From assembly GCF_034702125.1 (NCBI RefSeq), contig NC_085878.1, positions 22,901,002 through 22,965,001 on the forward strand: DNA of 64,000 nt. The letters are read 5' to 3'. Position 1 is the first letter of the stretch, and each line of letters starts with the position of its first letter. The position numbers and the translations under genes were made by a program. Positions 31,419-43,431 of the stretch are shown one piece after another. Source of the stretch: Engraulis encrasicolus. Lineage: Eukaryota > Chordata > Actinopteri > Clupeiformes > Engraulidae. A model generated the notes under the pieces. The model made no database searches. It had not been told where the DNA came from and saw only the letters and a list, made by a program, of their open reading frames with translations.

Positions 31419-31420
<2 letters not shown>

Positions 31421-31455
<35 letters not shown>

Positions 31456-31468
31456 GCGTGTGCGTGTT

Positions 31469-31550
<82 letters not shown>
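31421..31550. repeat. (TG)n/(CGTG)n microsatellite
   Basis: TG blocks with CGTG variants at 31450-31480. Confidence 0.95.
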
Positions 31551-31552
<2 letters not shown>

Positions 31553-32785
31553 CATGTACAGTAGGAGTGTAGGAGGAAGTTGGCCTGGGTTTGGCGTCCC
31601 TCAGGCGCACCTTTCAGCTCTGCTCTCCTCTTGAGTGGGAAGCAAGCGAGGCCTGCAGCAGCTGGACTCTTTTTTCCCCTTATCCTCTACCTTTATTTCC
31701 TCTCCTTCCAATCATTTCCTCCCTTTCTTACCCTGTCCCCCTTTATTCACTCTCCTCTCTGTCCAATCATTTCTTCTCTCCTCTCCCCCCCCCCCTCTCT
31801 GTGTGATCACTGCCCGGCCAGATGTGTGGGGACACCACCCACCCACCCCCTCTCTCTAGTTCTCAACCTTGATGAATAGCGCTGGCACGGTGGGACTTTG
31901 ATGGCAAGCATTGGGGATTTTTTTTGGTTGGAAGTTGAAATATCTCTCTGTCTTCTCCCAAGTGCTCACTGTCTTTTTCTCCCTGTCCCACACACCTCCC
32001 AACACTCTGGACTCCACACCAGCAAACCAGCACCACCATCCTGCCATTCTTTTTTCAGAGTGGAATGCTGTTTAATTAGAATGAATGATCCCTTCCTCCA
32101 GAAGCTTATTTGTGTTGAGCTTTTTTCTCTCTCTTCTTTTCCCTTGCTCCTCTTTCCCCCTGGTCTTCTTACCACTGCCTCTCTCTCTCTCCCTAATGGG
32201 AGCTGACTTCTAGCCTTACTGCATGTGTGCTGTCCTGGCTGAGTAGAGGAGGGGTGTGGGCAGAGCAGGAGAGGAGACTGGTGGGGGGTGGTAGCAGTGT
32301 GGACAGTGTTTTGGAGGGAAGGTGGTAGATTTATGGATAGGACGAGTGGTAGGTTAGTGAATGCGGTAGCAGCATCAATGTTTTTTGTCTGGGGGTAGTG
32401 GTGGTTGGTTTATGGACCAGGGAGGAGGGGAAGTGGGGGTTGTGGCAATGGTATTGGGGAGGGAGGTGAGTGGGGAGGTAAGGGGGGTGTTTTATAAATC
32501 CTGTGCTTGCACATCCATTCCTGGTGAGCTTCTTGTTTTATGATCATCTTCAAGTCACAGGCTGACATTTAGCTTCTCTCTCTTGTTTCTCTTGTCTCTT
32601 TGCCTCTCTTCCCTTTGAGTTCCCCCATGAGCTATCTACCCTTGTCGCCCATACACTTGGGCAGTAGCCACTGCTGGAGCTTTGTTTGGCCTGTTACTAG
32701 GCCCCCCTCTCCTTTTCCCCTTCTGTCTTTCTCGCTCCCTCTCTCCTTCTCCCTCATTCCTCTCTTTGCTTCCCTCTCTCCTGTC
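31551..32785. other. Intron: pyrimidine-rich, then G-rich, then pyrimidine-rich
   Basis: CT-rich at 31665-31860, G-rich (GGGTGG/GGAGGG) at 32230-32490, and CT-rich from 32570. The G-rich part has many G-runs. No genes seen. Confidence 0.55.
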
Positions 32786-32863
32786 CTCCTCTCCTCTCCT
32801 CTCCTCTCCTCTCCTCTCCTCTCCTCTCCTCTCCTCTCCTCTCCTCTCCTCTCCACTCCTCTC
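32786..32863. repeat. (CTCCT)n pentanucleotide array
   Basis: About 15 units of the same repeat seen at the start of the window. Confidence 0.95.
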
Positions 32864-33497
32864 CTCCGTGGTGGTGGTGGTACTGTTTGTTCCTCGCTGT
32901 GCAGCACGTCTGCAAACACTCTGGCACAGGAGCCGTCACATCTGTGGGCCTACGTCTCCTTTATTTGGCAAATGGGACCCTGTATAAATCACCAGTGGTC
33001 GTGGGAGGGAGAAGACACTGCAATCTGCACAGGACCCCAAACACTACGCAGGCCTGTGAAAAAAGAGAACTCTCTCCCACGGCTGTGACTGTTGACTAAG
33101 CAAAGATTTCACTGTTATACTTGAAGCCCTTCTGTGTGGTACTTCCTCCCATCTATAGTGTTGAGATACCGCCAACACTGAGCATTATTCTTTACCCCTC
33201 TCTGTTTTTCAGTGCTTGTTCCCTTCTATAGTAGCAGTGGCCAATTCACGAAATGGCTACACCGACTAAGTTGAATGACAGTTAGAAATTCGGCACATTA
33301 CACTTAAGACTGTAAACAGACATTTTATTTTATTAGTTATAAAGATCTAGCCATACTATGGACAGCACACAGGCAAGTTACGTGTATCAACACTCTCCCT
33401 CTAGTATTGACTGTGACCTATTTAGGAAAAAGAGTGTCCTCAGCTGTGATGCACACACATCCTGCCTTTACTATGAGAAAGAAGTGGTAAGGAGACC
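32864..33497. other. Intronic sequence, nothing recognised
   Basis: No element ends seen. Confidence 0.5.
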
Positions 33498-33511
33498 AAA
33501 GGTCTATTTCA

Positions 33512-33747
33512 TGGGGGCGCTGTGGCACAGCGCGCTAAGCCCCCCACATTTGGGCTTACACTACATGCCCACGGGGACCCCGGTTAGAGTCAGGCCGGTG
33601 TCATTTCCCGGCCCTACCCCATCTCTCTCTCACAATTGTTTCCTGTCTCCTCTCATACTGTCCTGTCATAATGAAGGCCAAAAAAGCCCCCCCCCCAAAA
33701 GATAAATAAATAAATAAATAGATAAATAAAATAAAATAAAAATATAA
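33512..33747 (+). mobile_element. tRNA-derived SINE with perfect 14-bp duplication
   Basis: The head GGGGGCGCTGTGGCACAGCG and the B-box-like GGTTAGAGTC mark a tRNA-derived promoter. The body contains TTTCCTGTCTCC and the tail is A/TAAA-rich. Target duplication AAAGGTCTATTTCA at 33498-33511 and 33748-33761 is perfect. Confidence 0.85.
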
Positions 33748-33761
33748 AAAGGTCTATTTCA

Positions 33762-35492
33762 ATATATCTAATCACCTGTCCTCTCCTTGGGCTTGTGGCC
33801 TAGCAATGCGAGGCAAGACATCATTCACAAAAGAGGTTTTATTCAATTTCTCGCAAAAGCAGAATTCAATGGTTATTTACTCATTTGCAATTAGGATGTT
33901 GAATGGGGAAAAGTCGGTAACACTTAACCATGCTTATTGCTAATAAGGTGGTAATTGCAATGTAATTTCATGGTAATAACTCTTTATGACTAGTAATAAC
34001 AACAAAATAACCTTGCAGTTTCCAGTGAAATGACGCTGTAGTTTGTTGGTAGTAGTGATGACAACAGCGTTCAACTGAAGCAGTGAAATGATGGTAAGTA
34101 CATAGTAACAGTGAAGTGTTGTGCTGTAACAAAAAAAAAAATAAAGAGACTAACCAAGGCATTGTAGCGGTTAGATGTAAAATGGCACTACATGGTCTGA
34201 ATAGCGGTCTTTCCACCAAGTCTCGAGTGGTGTGTTCTACTTGACTTTTCACACTGACTGTTTGCATGCATAGCCAGTCCTGTTCAAAATCCCGCTCAGC
34301 CTATGTTTTAAATGCGTGTATATCTTAAAATGAATGAACATCAGAGTTTCTCTTTGATCTTTTCCTGCTCATAATGAATTGTAACCAACTGCTACATTTT
34401 GTAAGCTTTGCACGCTGCTCAAGGTACAGTAGAACTTTTATGCATATTGCCATGGTATGTGGACACCTCTCGTAGGTTCATAATTTCATAATTCATAAGG
34501 TTCATAAGTTCATAATTTCTCACCGCTTTTTTAAGTGGCTTGGTGGTCGACATAAATTAAATACATGAATATATAGCTTAGTTTGCTGGGGTGTGTGTTT
34601 TAGCCATTCATTTCAACGAGACCCCACTCACAGCCCAGCGTGAAAAGTCCACTCGAGTTGGATTTTACAAAGGCTTTTTCCTGCGCCGCTACCGCCGGAC
34701 TACCTCCGTATTGGTGTGGAAGGACTAATCTGTTTCTATTGCATTCTCGCTGCTACCGATAAAAATCGCTTCAGTCTTGGCGGCAGTGGCACGGCCTGTG
34801 TGAAAGTGGCCTAATAGCGGAAAGAAGGTCCTGGCATTCAAAACGAGAAATTTGGGGGATTTAAAACTTAAGTTAACTATTTCTGATTAATCACTATGTG
34901 TTTCAATGGCGAATATAAAGCCTGTTAGAATAAGGCAGTTTTTAGATGGACGTAATTACTAATGAATTAGGTAATGCTTATAATACTCATAAATAAAAAA
35001 ACTCCATAAAATTGTTAATGGACAAGTGCATTACATAGAGGCGCTTCCAGATATACACAATTGTAAAATACCACTGCAAGATGAATACTATATGGATTTC
35101 TATTGCAACTGAAGCACTTTTATCTGGATTCATTATGAAGCTACTTGTTCTTGAGCAAAATCCCTAAATTAAACTAGAGGGGGAGGTATTGTGAATGGAT
35201 GTCCCTATATCATCGATGGTGCTGCCCTCTAAAAATGTGCTGAAACACACTTTCAGTCATTTGGCTGGAAAATTACTGCGGGGACTTTTCATAAGGTGAA
35301 CCGTCTTAGTGGAGGAAAACCACACTCTGTCAAGTAATTTTATGGTTTGTGCATATGCAAGCAAATCTTAAAGGAAATACGTTTTTATAATAGTATGGCT
35401 TTTGATTTGTTTTGAGTTTTAACTTTGTTCTACATGGGCAGGTTCTGGAATGTTCAAACTGCCAGCCCTGTGGTCTCCATCGCCATAACTAA
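33762..35492. other. Intronic sequence, nothing recognised
   Basis: TTCATAA units recur at 34475-34518. Otherwise featureless. Confidence 0.5.
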
Positions 35493-35912
<420 letters not shown>

Positions 35913-36045
35913 ACTTCTCTGTCTCCTCCTCCTCTCCCTCTCATTAGATGTATTCAGTTACATTAGTCTCTGCTCCTGAGTATGAAGTCATGACATTAAT
36001 GACTAGTCTGTGCTCCTGCTTCAATCCTGATGAGCTTCATCACTT

Positions 36046-36467
36046 GTGATCTCAAAGGAGCATATCAGCGGGGAGGGATGGGAATTAAGGAGTCACCCGC
36101 AGCTCCCAGGTTCCACTCCTCCTCCTCCTGCTCTTCTCATGCAGGAGCCCTTGCTGTGGTGTGACAGCACCTCTGTGACACGGTGTGACAGCACCTCTGT
36201 GACACAGCCAGAACTAGAGCCAGAGGCAGAGGCACTTCTTCTGGCCCTGTCACCAGCCTCTGTCGTGCCCTTCCATCTGGCCCATTTCTGAGGGAAAAGG
36301 TAGCAGCACTGAAGGGTGTGGTTGTAGACTGGCGGTGGCGTCGACATAATTGGTGGTGGATACTTTCTATATGAAACTGTTGCAGCAGTACCGTAATAGT
36401 GGTAGTGGTGAAGACAGCATAGAAGTTTACAGTTCACTTTGAATTCCTTTCCACACTTTTATGTCTA
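36046..36467. other. Intronic sequence with a 28-bp duplication
   Basis: GTGTGACAGCACCTCTGTGA occurs twice at about 36158 and 36183. The surrounding 81-codon frame is not recognised as a protein. Confidence 0.5.
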
Positions 36468-36606
36468 TTCTTCTTCTTCTTCTTCTTCTTCTTCTTCTTC
36501 TTCTTCTTCTTCTTCTTCTTCTTCTTCTTCTTCTTCTTCTTCTTCTTCTTCTTCTTCTTCTTCTTCTTCTTCTTCTTCTTCTTCTTCTTCTTCTTCTTCT
36601 TCTTCT
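36468..36606. repeat. (TTC)46 trinucleotide repeat (GAA on the minus strand)
   Basis: Perfect TTC run of about 138 bp. Being in an intron, it is sensed as UUC in the adamtsl3 transcript. Confidence 0.97.
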
Positions 36607-36752
36607 CCTCCTTCTTCCTGTCAGTAGTTTGTCATTGTTTCTTGGTTTGCCATTTTTTGTTCTCTTTTTTTGTTAGTGGAAGATTTATTAGCTTCACACA
36701 CATCTGTGAGCTGAACAAATGGACAGGAGGAATCGAGGATTGGAGATTGGTG

Positions 36753-36850
36753 TGTGGCTTTGGAGTCTGACAAGTGAACAGTGCCTCCTCTATGTTGTGG
36801 CTTTGGAGTTTGACAAGTGAACAGTGCCTCCTCTATGTTGTGACTTTGTT
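36753..36850. repeat. 43-bp tandem duplication
   Basis: TGTGGCTTTGGAGT starts two copies at 36753 and 36796, with a partial third start near 36839. Confidence 0.85.
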
Positions 36851-36904
36851 GGTCTCTTCTGAGCTTCTGTTTTCATTCTCTCCGTTGATCAAATTGTGCG
36901 GTTC

Positions 36905-37137
36905 AAATAAAAGTGAAAGTGAAAGCCCATTGGGAAACTCCAACTCCCATTGTCATTGTGACACAGCACTCCACAGCACACAAGTGAACACTGCACACTG
37001 CACACAACGAAATTGCATTTATGCCTCACCCGTGCAAGGGGGCAGCCCTCAGTGGCGCCCCATGGGGAGCAGTGCGGTGGGACGGCACCATGCTCAGGGT
37101 ACCTCAGTCATGGAGGAGGATGGGGGAGAGCACTGGT
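36905..37137 (-). mobile_element. SINE, truncated copy (family S2)
   Basis: A minus-strand copy lacking the tRNA head. It is about 99% identical to 49043-49274 through AAACTCCAACTCCCATTGTC and GAGGATGGGGGAGAGCACTG. The long open frame here is the SINE body. Confidence 0.82.
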
Positions 37138-37744
37138 TGATTATGGTTGAAATGTCTATACCTCCAATGAGTGCATTCGCAGAGGGTTCCTTGGGCCATG
37201 TATTTTTGTCATGCCAGGTTGTAAAAAAAAAAAAAAAAACCTGACGAGAGAATAGAGTTAAACATCAGTGCTGGTTTGGTCTGTCCTCAATGGCACTGCT
37301 CATATACTTTCATTTGTCCCAATGCGTGTCCGTATTGTATAATACCTATATATCAACTGATCTGTCAGCAAAACCCTGTATTTATTTCTACATGTTTATA
37401 GTGCACATAAATCAGGTCAATATGGACATATCTGAAGGGAGTTGAGCTGGGGATATATGAAGTGCCTGGGACTTGTTAGAGGTGGATGTCACTCTCTCGT
37501 CTCCCTCCGAAAAACACATTTACAGTGCCAAACGAGCGCAGCAGCATCATCTGCATCTGCTGATGTTTTGAGATCGCAGGCAAGCTGAATCACAGGACAA
37601 GGCCTGGCTCTGTTTGCTGAAGAGCTGTTTGTGACGCTCGGAGAGTTTCCAGGGAACATTTCTGAAATAACTCAAGCTGAGCAGCAGCTTTCTCCAGAAG
37701 GAACCATCCAGATGTCACCGACTGTGCTGTTATCAGCAAGCAGA
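37138..37744. other. Intronic sequence, nothing recognised
   Basis: An A17 run near 37221-37238. No gene seen. Confidence 0.5.
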
Positions 37745-37955
37745 GGAGGGTGCGGACGGGGTGCGGGTGGGAGAGTGCGGACGGGGTGCGGGTGGGAGAG
37801 TGCGGACGGGGTGCGTGTGGGCGGGTGGGAGGGTGCCGATGGGGTGCCAGTGGGAGGGTGCCGACGGGGTGCGAGTGGGAGGGTGCCGACGGGGTGCGAA
37901 TGGGCGGGTGGGACGGTGCGAACGGGGGCAAGTGGGTGGGTGGGTGCATGGTGGC
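37745..37955. repeat. GC-rich minisatellite (25-bp and 33-bp units)
   Basis: Units starting TGCGGACGGGGTGC or TGCCGACGGGGTGC occur at 37751, 37776, 37801, 37834, 37859, 37884 and 37917. The spacing is 25, 25, 33, 25, 25, 33. G-runs on the + strand allow G-quadruplexes. Open frames through it are by-products. Confidence 0.92.
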
Positions 37956-38769
37956 CTTGGCAGTGAATTGGAGTGTGACAGAATAGTTTGATGGTTTGAA
38001 AAAGCAAATCATATTGAATCAGGGACGTATCAGTACTCTTTCGTGTTTATTATTTCACATGTTTTTGATTTCCATGGTCCATGGGGAATATCCATTTCTA
38101 TGTGTAACTGGCAAATGATTAGTACTTTAATTGTTGTCATCCCACAGTATATTTTAAAGACTATGTGTTAATGAAAAACTTTCAGGACACAGATGGATTG
38201 ATACTTTTTCTTGTTTGTCAAGGCATACAAATACAGTACGTACATATATAATTTCTTCGAATGACGAATGGCTTGATGTTTAAAACATTAGATGTAGCCG
38301 ACTAAATCAAAACTCAACCTGAGAACACCTTGCAGTTGCGGCAGAAAAGCGGATGAGATGGCAGTGGTTGTGCCTGTGCTTTCTCAGCCCCAAGCCAATG
38401 TGTAACCTGCTCTATTCCCCTGTTTAGTTTCTGATTTATTGCTCTCACTTTTTGGAGCAACCTCCATTATAAGGGGGTTACAAGGGCGCCGCACCGAGTC
38501 CACAGTACAGTGTGGTATGTTTGCCTTAGCCAGCTGCAATGTAAATCACAAAATCCTTAGACTAACAAAGAGCAAACACTTTGCCAGATCATAGGAGCTT
38601 TAATGACTGGCTCATTGGTTGAAACAGAGTTAAAGACTATGAGCAATCAGATTCCTCTGGTCAACAAAGTCGGTGAAAGGGAAAGTAATTGAAAGAATTA
38701 GATACAGAATTAGGACTATTTCGTTGTAATAGGAGGATGTAGATTTTTACTTGTGAACGAATAGCTGCT
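37956..38769. other. Intronic sequence, nothing recognised
   Basis: AT-rich, no element ends found. Confidence 0.5.
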
Positions 38770-39275
38770 GATAAGTAAGGGTTAACGTTCGGCGAGAAGG
38801 TCGCTACCGTGGAATAGCAGCAGGACAGAGAGAATCTTTAGACCCCGACGCGGAGCGGAGGGGTCTTGTTCTCTCTGAAGTGCTGCTATTCCACAAAGCG
38901 ACCGACTCGGCGAAAGTTAACCCGCTTATTATATGGATATACTTAAATGATTCACACATGGCGGGGACATTTCTTTAGGCCTATTTAATGTTAAGATTGT
39001 TGCTGCGCAAAAACAAAACAGTGCCGTTGTGGAACACCGCTAGGCAACAGCTAGGTAGCCAGGACAACAGGTGTTGTCTATCACAGCAGCTGATTAGAGT
39101 CTTGTTGAAAAGTCGCTTTAGCAGTGAAAAGTCGTGTTGCCATTGACAGCGGTCTGTTATAGACCAACCCGTCCGTTATCGAAAAATAACAGACGTGCGA
39201 ACGTTGGGGAGCCCCGTTGAAATGAATGGAGCATTCGACCGATGACGTCACACCATATAATAAGAGGTTATAAGG
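38770..39275. mobile_element. Palindromic interspersed repeat (nested inverted repeats)
   Basis: The 38785-38925 part is a hairpin: GGGTTAAC...GTGGAATAGCAGCA against TGCTGCTATTCCAC...GTTAACCC, with a GC-rich loop (GACGCGGAGCGG). It is followed by a segment bounded by CTTATTATATGG (38932) and CCATATAATAAG (39254). Probably one non-autonomous DNA element; superfamily not identified. Confidence 0.6.
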
Positions 39276-39462
39276 CATAGGTAGCTGTTAACAAGTACAT
39301 ACTGTATGTGGATATTTTTGAAAATGCGTTGGTTTTGTGCAATTCAAACCGCTCATTTTAAAATATCCCATTTGGGAGGATAAAACACACCAGTCACAGT
39401 GCAGTTTTATTTTTATCCACATGTGTTTAGATGTTAACGAATGAAAACATTTACAACTAGAA

Positions 39463-39780
39463 GCACTCAGAGAGCGCAGACCTCCACCAAGGAAGCTGCT
39501 TGATAGAACATTTGACCATGTTACATCCTCTGTTTCTGCATTCTTTGTGGAGTTAGAAACTGGAATGTTTTGCCCTGGCCAGCAATTCAATTTGCGGTCA
39601 CTAGGGGTCGGGGTGTCTAGATTTATAGGCCAGCAATGGTGAAGAATCTTTAAAAAGGTCCTGGTTCTGGTTCGTGATCCTGATCAGCACCAGAATTTAA
39701 TCACGTGTTCCTTGAGTTATTACCAACAACTGCACAAACCAACGCGACCGAAAACATTACCTTCTTGGTGGAGGTAAATA
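39463..39780. mobile_element. Interspersed repeat bounded by ACCTCCACCAAG inverted ends
   Basis: AGCGCAGACCTCCACCAAGG on the left; CTTCTTGGTGGAGGTAAAT on the right. GATCCTGATCAGCACCA and AACCAACGCGACCGAAAACA are typical of a widespread animal repeat I recall. No coding content. Confidence 0.6.
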
Positions 39781-39896
39781 TCCTCATACGTATAACCAGA
39801 ACCTAAAACTAATATTTTATTAATTGAGCAATGACAATTGCAACGATTATTATATTAAATGTCTCATGTTGTGAAAACATCAAGCAGATGTTTCAA

Positions 39897-40274
39897 TTAA
39901 AGTGGCACAATGTAGGATTAAGTAACTTAGTTTGCGTGTTGCCCTTGTCATACCTGTCTCAAAATCTACACCGTCGTGAAAAAATGCTGTTTCACTAAGC
40001 TCGCTGAGAGAATGTTTTTCATCACAGAATGCTAGCAGTTGATACAAATGTGAATATATCTGGTTGTATGTAAAGCACATTTATCGTATGAGAACTGTTT
40101 CCCACGTCACTTGTTCGGGTAGCTCTGTCAAAAGTTACATTTGGGGTTTTCTGACAGCGGACCGTGAAAGTGGTCGCGAGAGTCATCGTTCACTTACTAT
40201 TGACTCAAATAAGCATCGGCTGACTGGGGACAGTGATTAATTAAACTTTTTAATCCTACATATTGCCCCTTTAA
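39897..40274. mobile_element. TTAA MITE, family C
   Basis: The left end is TTAAAGTGGCACAATGTAGG; the right end reverse-complemented is TTAAAGGGGCAATATGTAGG. TTAA lies at both borders, 378 bp, no coding content. Confidence 0.8.
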
Positions 40275-40842
40275 AACGTGTTGATAAACAAACCGTTTAA
40301 TGAATCAAATCTGCCATACATTGACCTATATACTGTATATATATGGGTGTTATGTTTTGTATAGTAGAGACCGCTCTTTTCCACAATTTGTGTTTACATA
40401 GCCTTATTGAATTTGCAGACACTATTTGTTACTAGGAGAAACAAAGCTACTCTTTACATGAATGACCAAACCCATGCTATTCCCTGGCATTCTCAAAGAA
40501 TAAGCAACCGTCAATTGTCCAAGGGAGTATTTTGAATTCAGTCCAATGGGATGAATGATACTGCCGGGGGTGCCCTGTGTGGGAAGTTCATGCCGGATGC
40601 AGCCCTCAGCAGCAGAGTGCAAAGGCAGGAGTGCATAACCAATAAAGGGAAACTGGCTCATGTAAATATCCCCCTGTGATCCGATGCCAGAGCCTGGCGC
40701 CCATGACAGCATGCACCTTTTTATTCTCATCAACACTTCTCTCTGCTCTCCAGCTTGTTGCTAAGGCTCAGCAAACAAAGGCAGACTGGGCAACCAGACA
40801 GTGTGTGGGTACTGCATGTGTGCGCTGCAGGGTACTGAATGT

Positions 40843-40846
<4 letters not shown>

Positions 40847-40884
<38 letters not shown>

Positions 40885-40925
40885 CGTGCGTGCGTGCGTG
40901 CGCGCACACATGCACGCACGTGCGT
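40847..40925. repeat. (TG)n/(GC, GTGC)n microsatellite
   Basis: TG at 40847-40876, then GCGC and GTGC units. It lies just before the Tc1 foldback. Confidence 0.92.
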
Positions 40926-41102
40926 TCGTATCTGTGTGCCTGTGTCTATCAGCGACCTCCAAAAGTTTTGGAACAGCAAAGCAAATTTCCTTCTTTTTTG
41001 GTTTTCACTGAAGACCTTTGGGTTTTGCTTGTTGACCAGTTGTTTAATTTTATTCTTCCAAAAATCAAATACTTCTACATAACTGCTCTACTTTACCTGT
41101 TG

Positions 41103-41198
41103 CCTCATAACGCATGCCATTCCACCAGTGAGTTTTTACTACCATAGTGCTACACTACTATGACATTACACAGTGTCTTTAGTAATGCATTACGAGGA
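41103..41198. mobile_element. Small MITE nested in the Tc1 left arm
   Basis: The left end is CCTCATAACGCATGCC; the right end reverse-complemented is CCTCGTAATGCATTAC. The inner part shares ATAGTxxTGTAGxxCTATGGTAGT with 44255-44305 (opposite strand). Confidence 0.45.
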
Positions 41199-41269
41199 GA
41201 ACAACAGCAATCTATGTTGTAGATTATAAAAGAAAACTCAATCAGATCAGTCCTACAAACATTGGACGC

Positions 41270-41500
41270 AGCAAGTACAACAATTTGGAATGTTCTGTAA
41301 ATGAAAGAAACTACCGGTGTACTGAGCAAACGTTGAAGAGGTTGACCAAGGAAAACAGCTGGTTGTTGATGACAGAAATATTGTGAGAGCTGCGAAGAAA
41401 AAATACAAATTTGCATCAGTAAATCAAATCACCAATGACCGCCACAGTGCATGAGTGAAGGTACTACAATCCATTGTTCAAAGAAAATGCTGAGCGCAAA
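41270..41500 (+). pseudogene. Tc1-like transposase N-terminal remnant, left arm
   Basis: The frame reads approximately NIVRAAKKKYKFASVNQITN after a DDR motif, as in the helix-turn-helix to catalytic linker of Tc1 transposases. Stop codons occur on both sides and the SINE at 41511 interrupts the 3' part. It is the inverse counterpart of the right-arm remnant. Non-functional. Confidence 0.65.
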
Positions 41501-41510
41501 AACACAGATG

Positions 41511-41673
41511 CAGGCCCTACTGTGGCTCTAACGGTAGGGCACTGGCTGCTCCTCCGGCGACCCAGGTTCGATTCCGGCCCGGGTTCTATGCTGATCCTTC
41601 CCCACATCTCTCCCCATTCATTTCCTGTCACTTCTTCTCTGCCCTTTTGCAAAATAAAGTTATAAAAAGACCA
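41511..41673 (+). mobile_element. tRNA-derived SINE nested in the Tc1 foldback
   Basis: A-box-like TGGCTCTAACGGTAGGGCAC and B-box AGGTTCGATTCC, then CATTTCCTGTCACTTC. Duplication AAAAACACAGATG (41498-41510) against AAAAATACAGATG (41674-41686), one mismatch. Confidence 0.85.
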
Positions 41674-41765
41674 AAAAATACAGATGGAATATTACAAATG
41701 CAACACACTCATCAACACTAAGAATCTGAAGGCCATGTTGAAATTTGCAGAAAAAATCCAGTTCC

Positions 41766-42210
41766 TTTCTTTCACCATATTTAGGCCTTTCTGTGACTTT
41801 GGTAACTCCATCTTTGTGTCATCAGTCCATACAGTTGTTTTCCCGAACTTCTCTGGAGCTGTTCTGCAAAATTCAATATGGCCTTCAGATTCTTAGTGGT
41901 GATGAGTGAGTTGTGTAGTAATGTCATTTGTAGTATTGCTTCTTACTCTGTCTGAGTTTTCATTGGAACAATGGATTATAACACCTTCATCCCTGCACTA
42001 TGGAGATTTTCCTCATGGTTTGGGCTTTTTCTTTGCATCTCTCACAATATTTCACCTATTGTTTTCCCCTGACCAACGGCTTCAACATCTGTTGCTCAGT
42101 ACACCAGTACATTCCAAATTGTTGTACTTATATGGCCAATGTTTGTGCAATATAACTGACTGATTCTTTCTTTTAACTTCAAAATGGAATGCTGTCCCCC
42201 CATACAAAAC
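41766..42210 (-). pseudogene. Tc1-like transposase N-terminal and first-Asp remnant, right arm
   Basis: On the minus strand, HIEFCRTAPEKFGKTTVWTD then DTKMEL. This is the (L/V)WTDETK-type block holding the second Asp of the DDE/D triad. N-terminal sequence lies upstream (to about 42210), with stops and frameshifts. The C-terminal half, including the last catalytic acidic residue, is missing because the element turns back on itself here. Cannot encode an active enzyme. Confidence 0.7.
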
Positions 42211-42570
42211 CCCCTGGCCATTGTATTCATTTGTCCTCTTTGAAAGAAATGCAGTCGTTTTTATGTGTGAACCAAGGCCAACAAGTTCATGCATTCATGC
42301 ATTGCTATGTTAAGCTTGAACAATCATCCTTAAATGTGTGTTCCATGTTCCAATGCTATTGCTCACCTAAAAAAATGATGTGGTGTAATAATACAAATGG
42401 TGATAAATCCAAAATGATTTACCTCATCTAGATTTAAGTATCAGGAAATCAAAGCTGACATTCTGAACTTATGTTTCATATTCATCTTTTTCGCTTAAGC
42501 CCAAATGTCTTCGGTGCACAACGGAAAACAAGAATTTGGCTTGCTGTCCCAAGACTTTTGGAGGGGACTG

Positions 42571-43284
42571 TGTGTGTTTGGTTGTTGAGAAAAGGTTGGA
42601 GGTGATATGCTCAGTCTTGAGGCTTGAGTCCGCTAGTTTCTTAAGTCTTTAAAAAGCAGTACAGGTGTCTGAAAAAACTGCTGTGGTTACCGTGGCACCT
42701 TATGTTGTTGTTTGACAGGCGAGTTGGGTACCAGACGTGTCATGTAGAAGAGTGAGCGTGAACCTGCCAGGTGCCAGCTTAATGCTAGTGTGGAAAGCAA
42801 CAGGAGTGGTGGTACCCAAGTGACCCGTAAAATCCCCAAATAGTTTCAATTGTATCAATAGATGGGGACCATCACAGTGTTGCCTCACCTCTTGTCTTTA
42901 GTTTGTGATGAAAATAAAGTTGTGAGAAATTTAAAAAAGCAAAAATTCACTCTGATTTCCAAGTGCCATTTTGAGTGATCTTCATTTTTCTCTGGCGACT
43001 GCCATAGGAGTCTGTGAGCGCAGCCACGCAGACTTGCACAAGAGTGTTTGGAGTTTTCGGCATGTCCGTGTTGGAAATGCATGAGGTGAAAGGGTAATGT
43101 GTTTGGATTGCAGGGCAAACCCAGCGGGGGATAAAAAAGGAGCCTCCCGGAGCTGTGTTGGCCTCCGCTGTGCCGAGCACCAATTTTGAGTGGCATGTGA
43201 TAATTGGAAATATTATATCTGCTGTGCCGTCCATGGAAAAGAAGTGTCCTGGCCAGTCGGACAACAGGGGACTTGAAGCTGTTG
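42571..43284. other. Intronic sequence, nothing recognised
   Basis: No features found. Confidence 0.5.

Positions 43285-43431
<147 letters not shown>

Larger units (their letters stand above)
40950..42570. mobile_element. Tc1-like foldback: two 5' halves in inverted orientation
   Basis: The left end is CCTCCAAAAGTTTTGGAACA; the right end reverse-complemented is CCTCCAAAAGTCTTGGGACA. Both arms carry the same 5' leader and transposase N-terminal sequence of one fish Tc1-like family, facing each other (for example ACAACAATTTGGAATGT on + at 41278, its inverse near 42110). The centre is near 41765-41835. A SINE and a small MITE are nested in the left arm. Confidence 0.78.

Noticed and set aside
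37631..37966. 111-codon Gly-rich frame and overlapping Pro/His-rich minus-strand frames
   Set aside because: Translation of the GC-rich minisatellite.
41511..41600. tRNA gene candidate (A and B boxes)
   Set aside because: It is the head of a SINE, with target duplication and no complete cloverleaf; the same holds at 33512 and 49362.
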